Shown: piece by piece, positions 5,127-5,545 of the stretch
Numbering within the stretch: position 1 is the stretch's first letter
Layout of the letters: each line of letters begins with the position of its first letter
Source of the DNA: Elusimicrobiota bacterium
GTDB lineage: Bacteria; Elusimicrobiota; Elusimicrobia; Elusimicrobiales; UBA9959
Direction: 5' to 3'
NCBI GenBank assembly: GCA_022703115.1
Contig: JAKLEK010000049.1
Span: 1-5,545, forward strand
DNA length: 5,545 nucleotides
Position numbers and translations under genes: made by a program
Notes under the pieces: generated by a model
Told to the model about the DNA's origin: nothing
Databases searched by the model: none
What the model saw: only the letters and a program-made list of their open reading frames with translations

Positions 5127-5545
5127 ATGAACACTGAAAAGATCGCGATAGTGGGCCTTGGAATAATCGCCCCGGACGCCCCGAACAAGGACCAATTTTG
5201 GAAGAACGTGCTCTCCGGCAGGAACTGCATAAGCGAAGTACCTAAGGACCGCTGGGACTGGCGCCTTTACTATTCCGAGGACAGGAAGGTCTCCGATAAG
5301 ACCTACTCCAAGATAGGCGGGTTCATAAAGGATTTCGTTTTCGACCCGATAAAATACAAGATCCCGCCGCAGACGGCCGCCCAGATATCCAGGCTCCAGC
5401 AGATGACCGTAGAGACCGTCCGCATGGCCCTTGAGGATTCCGGTTACGACAAGAAGCCGTTCGATCCGAAAAAGACGGCCGTGGTCCTGGGCAACGCGAT
5501 GGGCGCGATGCGCAAGGAGATGACCGACCTGCGGGTGTACAAATC
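5127..5545 (+). CDS. PfaA-like polyketide/polyunsaturated fatty acid synthase, N-terminal ketosynthase (partial)
   Basis: The first 139 residues are present and the frame is open to the window edge. The sequence is the N-terminal part of a beta-ketoacyl synthase domain of multidomain type: IAIVGLGIIAPDAPN at 6-20 with FWKNVLSGRNCISEVPKDRWDW at 24-45, then DKTYSKIGGFIKDFVFDP at 57-74, IPP at 79-81, ALEDSGY at 101-107 and VVLGNAMGAM at 119-128. The KTY..GGF..DFxFDP..Y.IPP pattern is closer to PfaA-type synthases than to modular PKS, which normally read FDAAFFGISP. PfaA proteins start polyunsaturated or other specialised lipid assembly by decarboxylative condensation on acyl carrier domains. The catalytic Cys and two His lie beyond the edge, so activity and later domains cannot be judged. 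The start is supported by AGAGAGG 9 nt upstream. Transcription probably begins near 4930, leaving a long structured leader. Confidence 0.9.
   Translation, partial: MNTEKIAIVGLGIIAPDAPNKDQFWKNVLSGRNCISEVPKDRWDWRLYYSEDRKVSDKTYSKIGGFIKDFVFDPIKYKIPPQTAAQISRLQQMTVETVRMALEDSGYDKKPFDPKKTAVVLGNAMGAMRKEMTDLRVYK

Overview
The window is GC-rich DNA from a Gram-negative-type (diderm) bacterium. It holds five complete protein genes and the start of a sixth. The diderm reading rests on an exported PorV/PorQ-like outer-membrane barrel protein. The combination of that protein, stand-alone MBL-fold hydrolases and a PfaA-like ketosynthase is what I would expect from Elusimicrobiota or a related phylum, but that placement is inference. 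No transposase, tRNA, rRNA or CRISPR array is visible.

Left part (1-1859, + strand): the first ~165 bases contain no convincing gene. They fold on paper into an extensively paired element (20-164) made of a long interrupted helix closing a compact three-way junction. Forty bases later comes a BadF/BadG/N-acetylglucosamine-kinase-type sugar kinase gene (205-1026). Its end overlaps an inositol-monophosphatase-family gene (1014-1859) that has its own strong Shine-Dalgarno. These two form an operon for phosphorylation and dephosphorylation of small sugar-like substrates.

Middle part (1870-4751, - strand): transcription here runs leftward. From the upstream end the genes are an MBL-fold metallohydrolase (4751-3912), a small membrane-anchored coiled-coil protein (3836-3333) and a PorV-like barrel protein with a CsgG/FlgO-like C-terminal domain (3267-1870). 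The MBL gene and the coiled-coil gene each have a recognisable sigma70-type promoter. The coiled-coil and barrel genes may be cotranscribed, which would fit an envelope-related pair. The barrel gene converges on the phosphatase gene with only 10 bp between stop codons and a 9-bp all-GC hairpin beside the junction.

Right part (4752-5545): a 375-bp divergent intergenic region carries two opposed promoters with perfect -10 boxes (TATAAT), several palindromes over or next to them, and a ~197-nt leader with strong hairpins ahead of a PfaA-like polyketide/polyunsaturated fatty acid synthase gene. That gene starts at 5127 and runs off the window before its catalytic cysteine.

The most noteworthy unexplained items are the structured element at 20-164, the structured leader of the PKS gene, and the barrel plus CsgG-like domain architecture.
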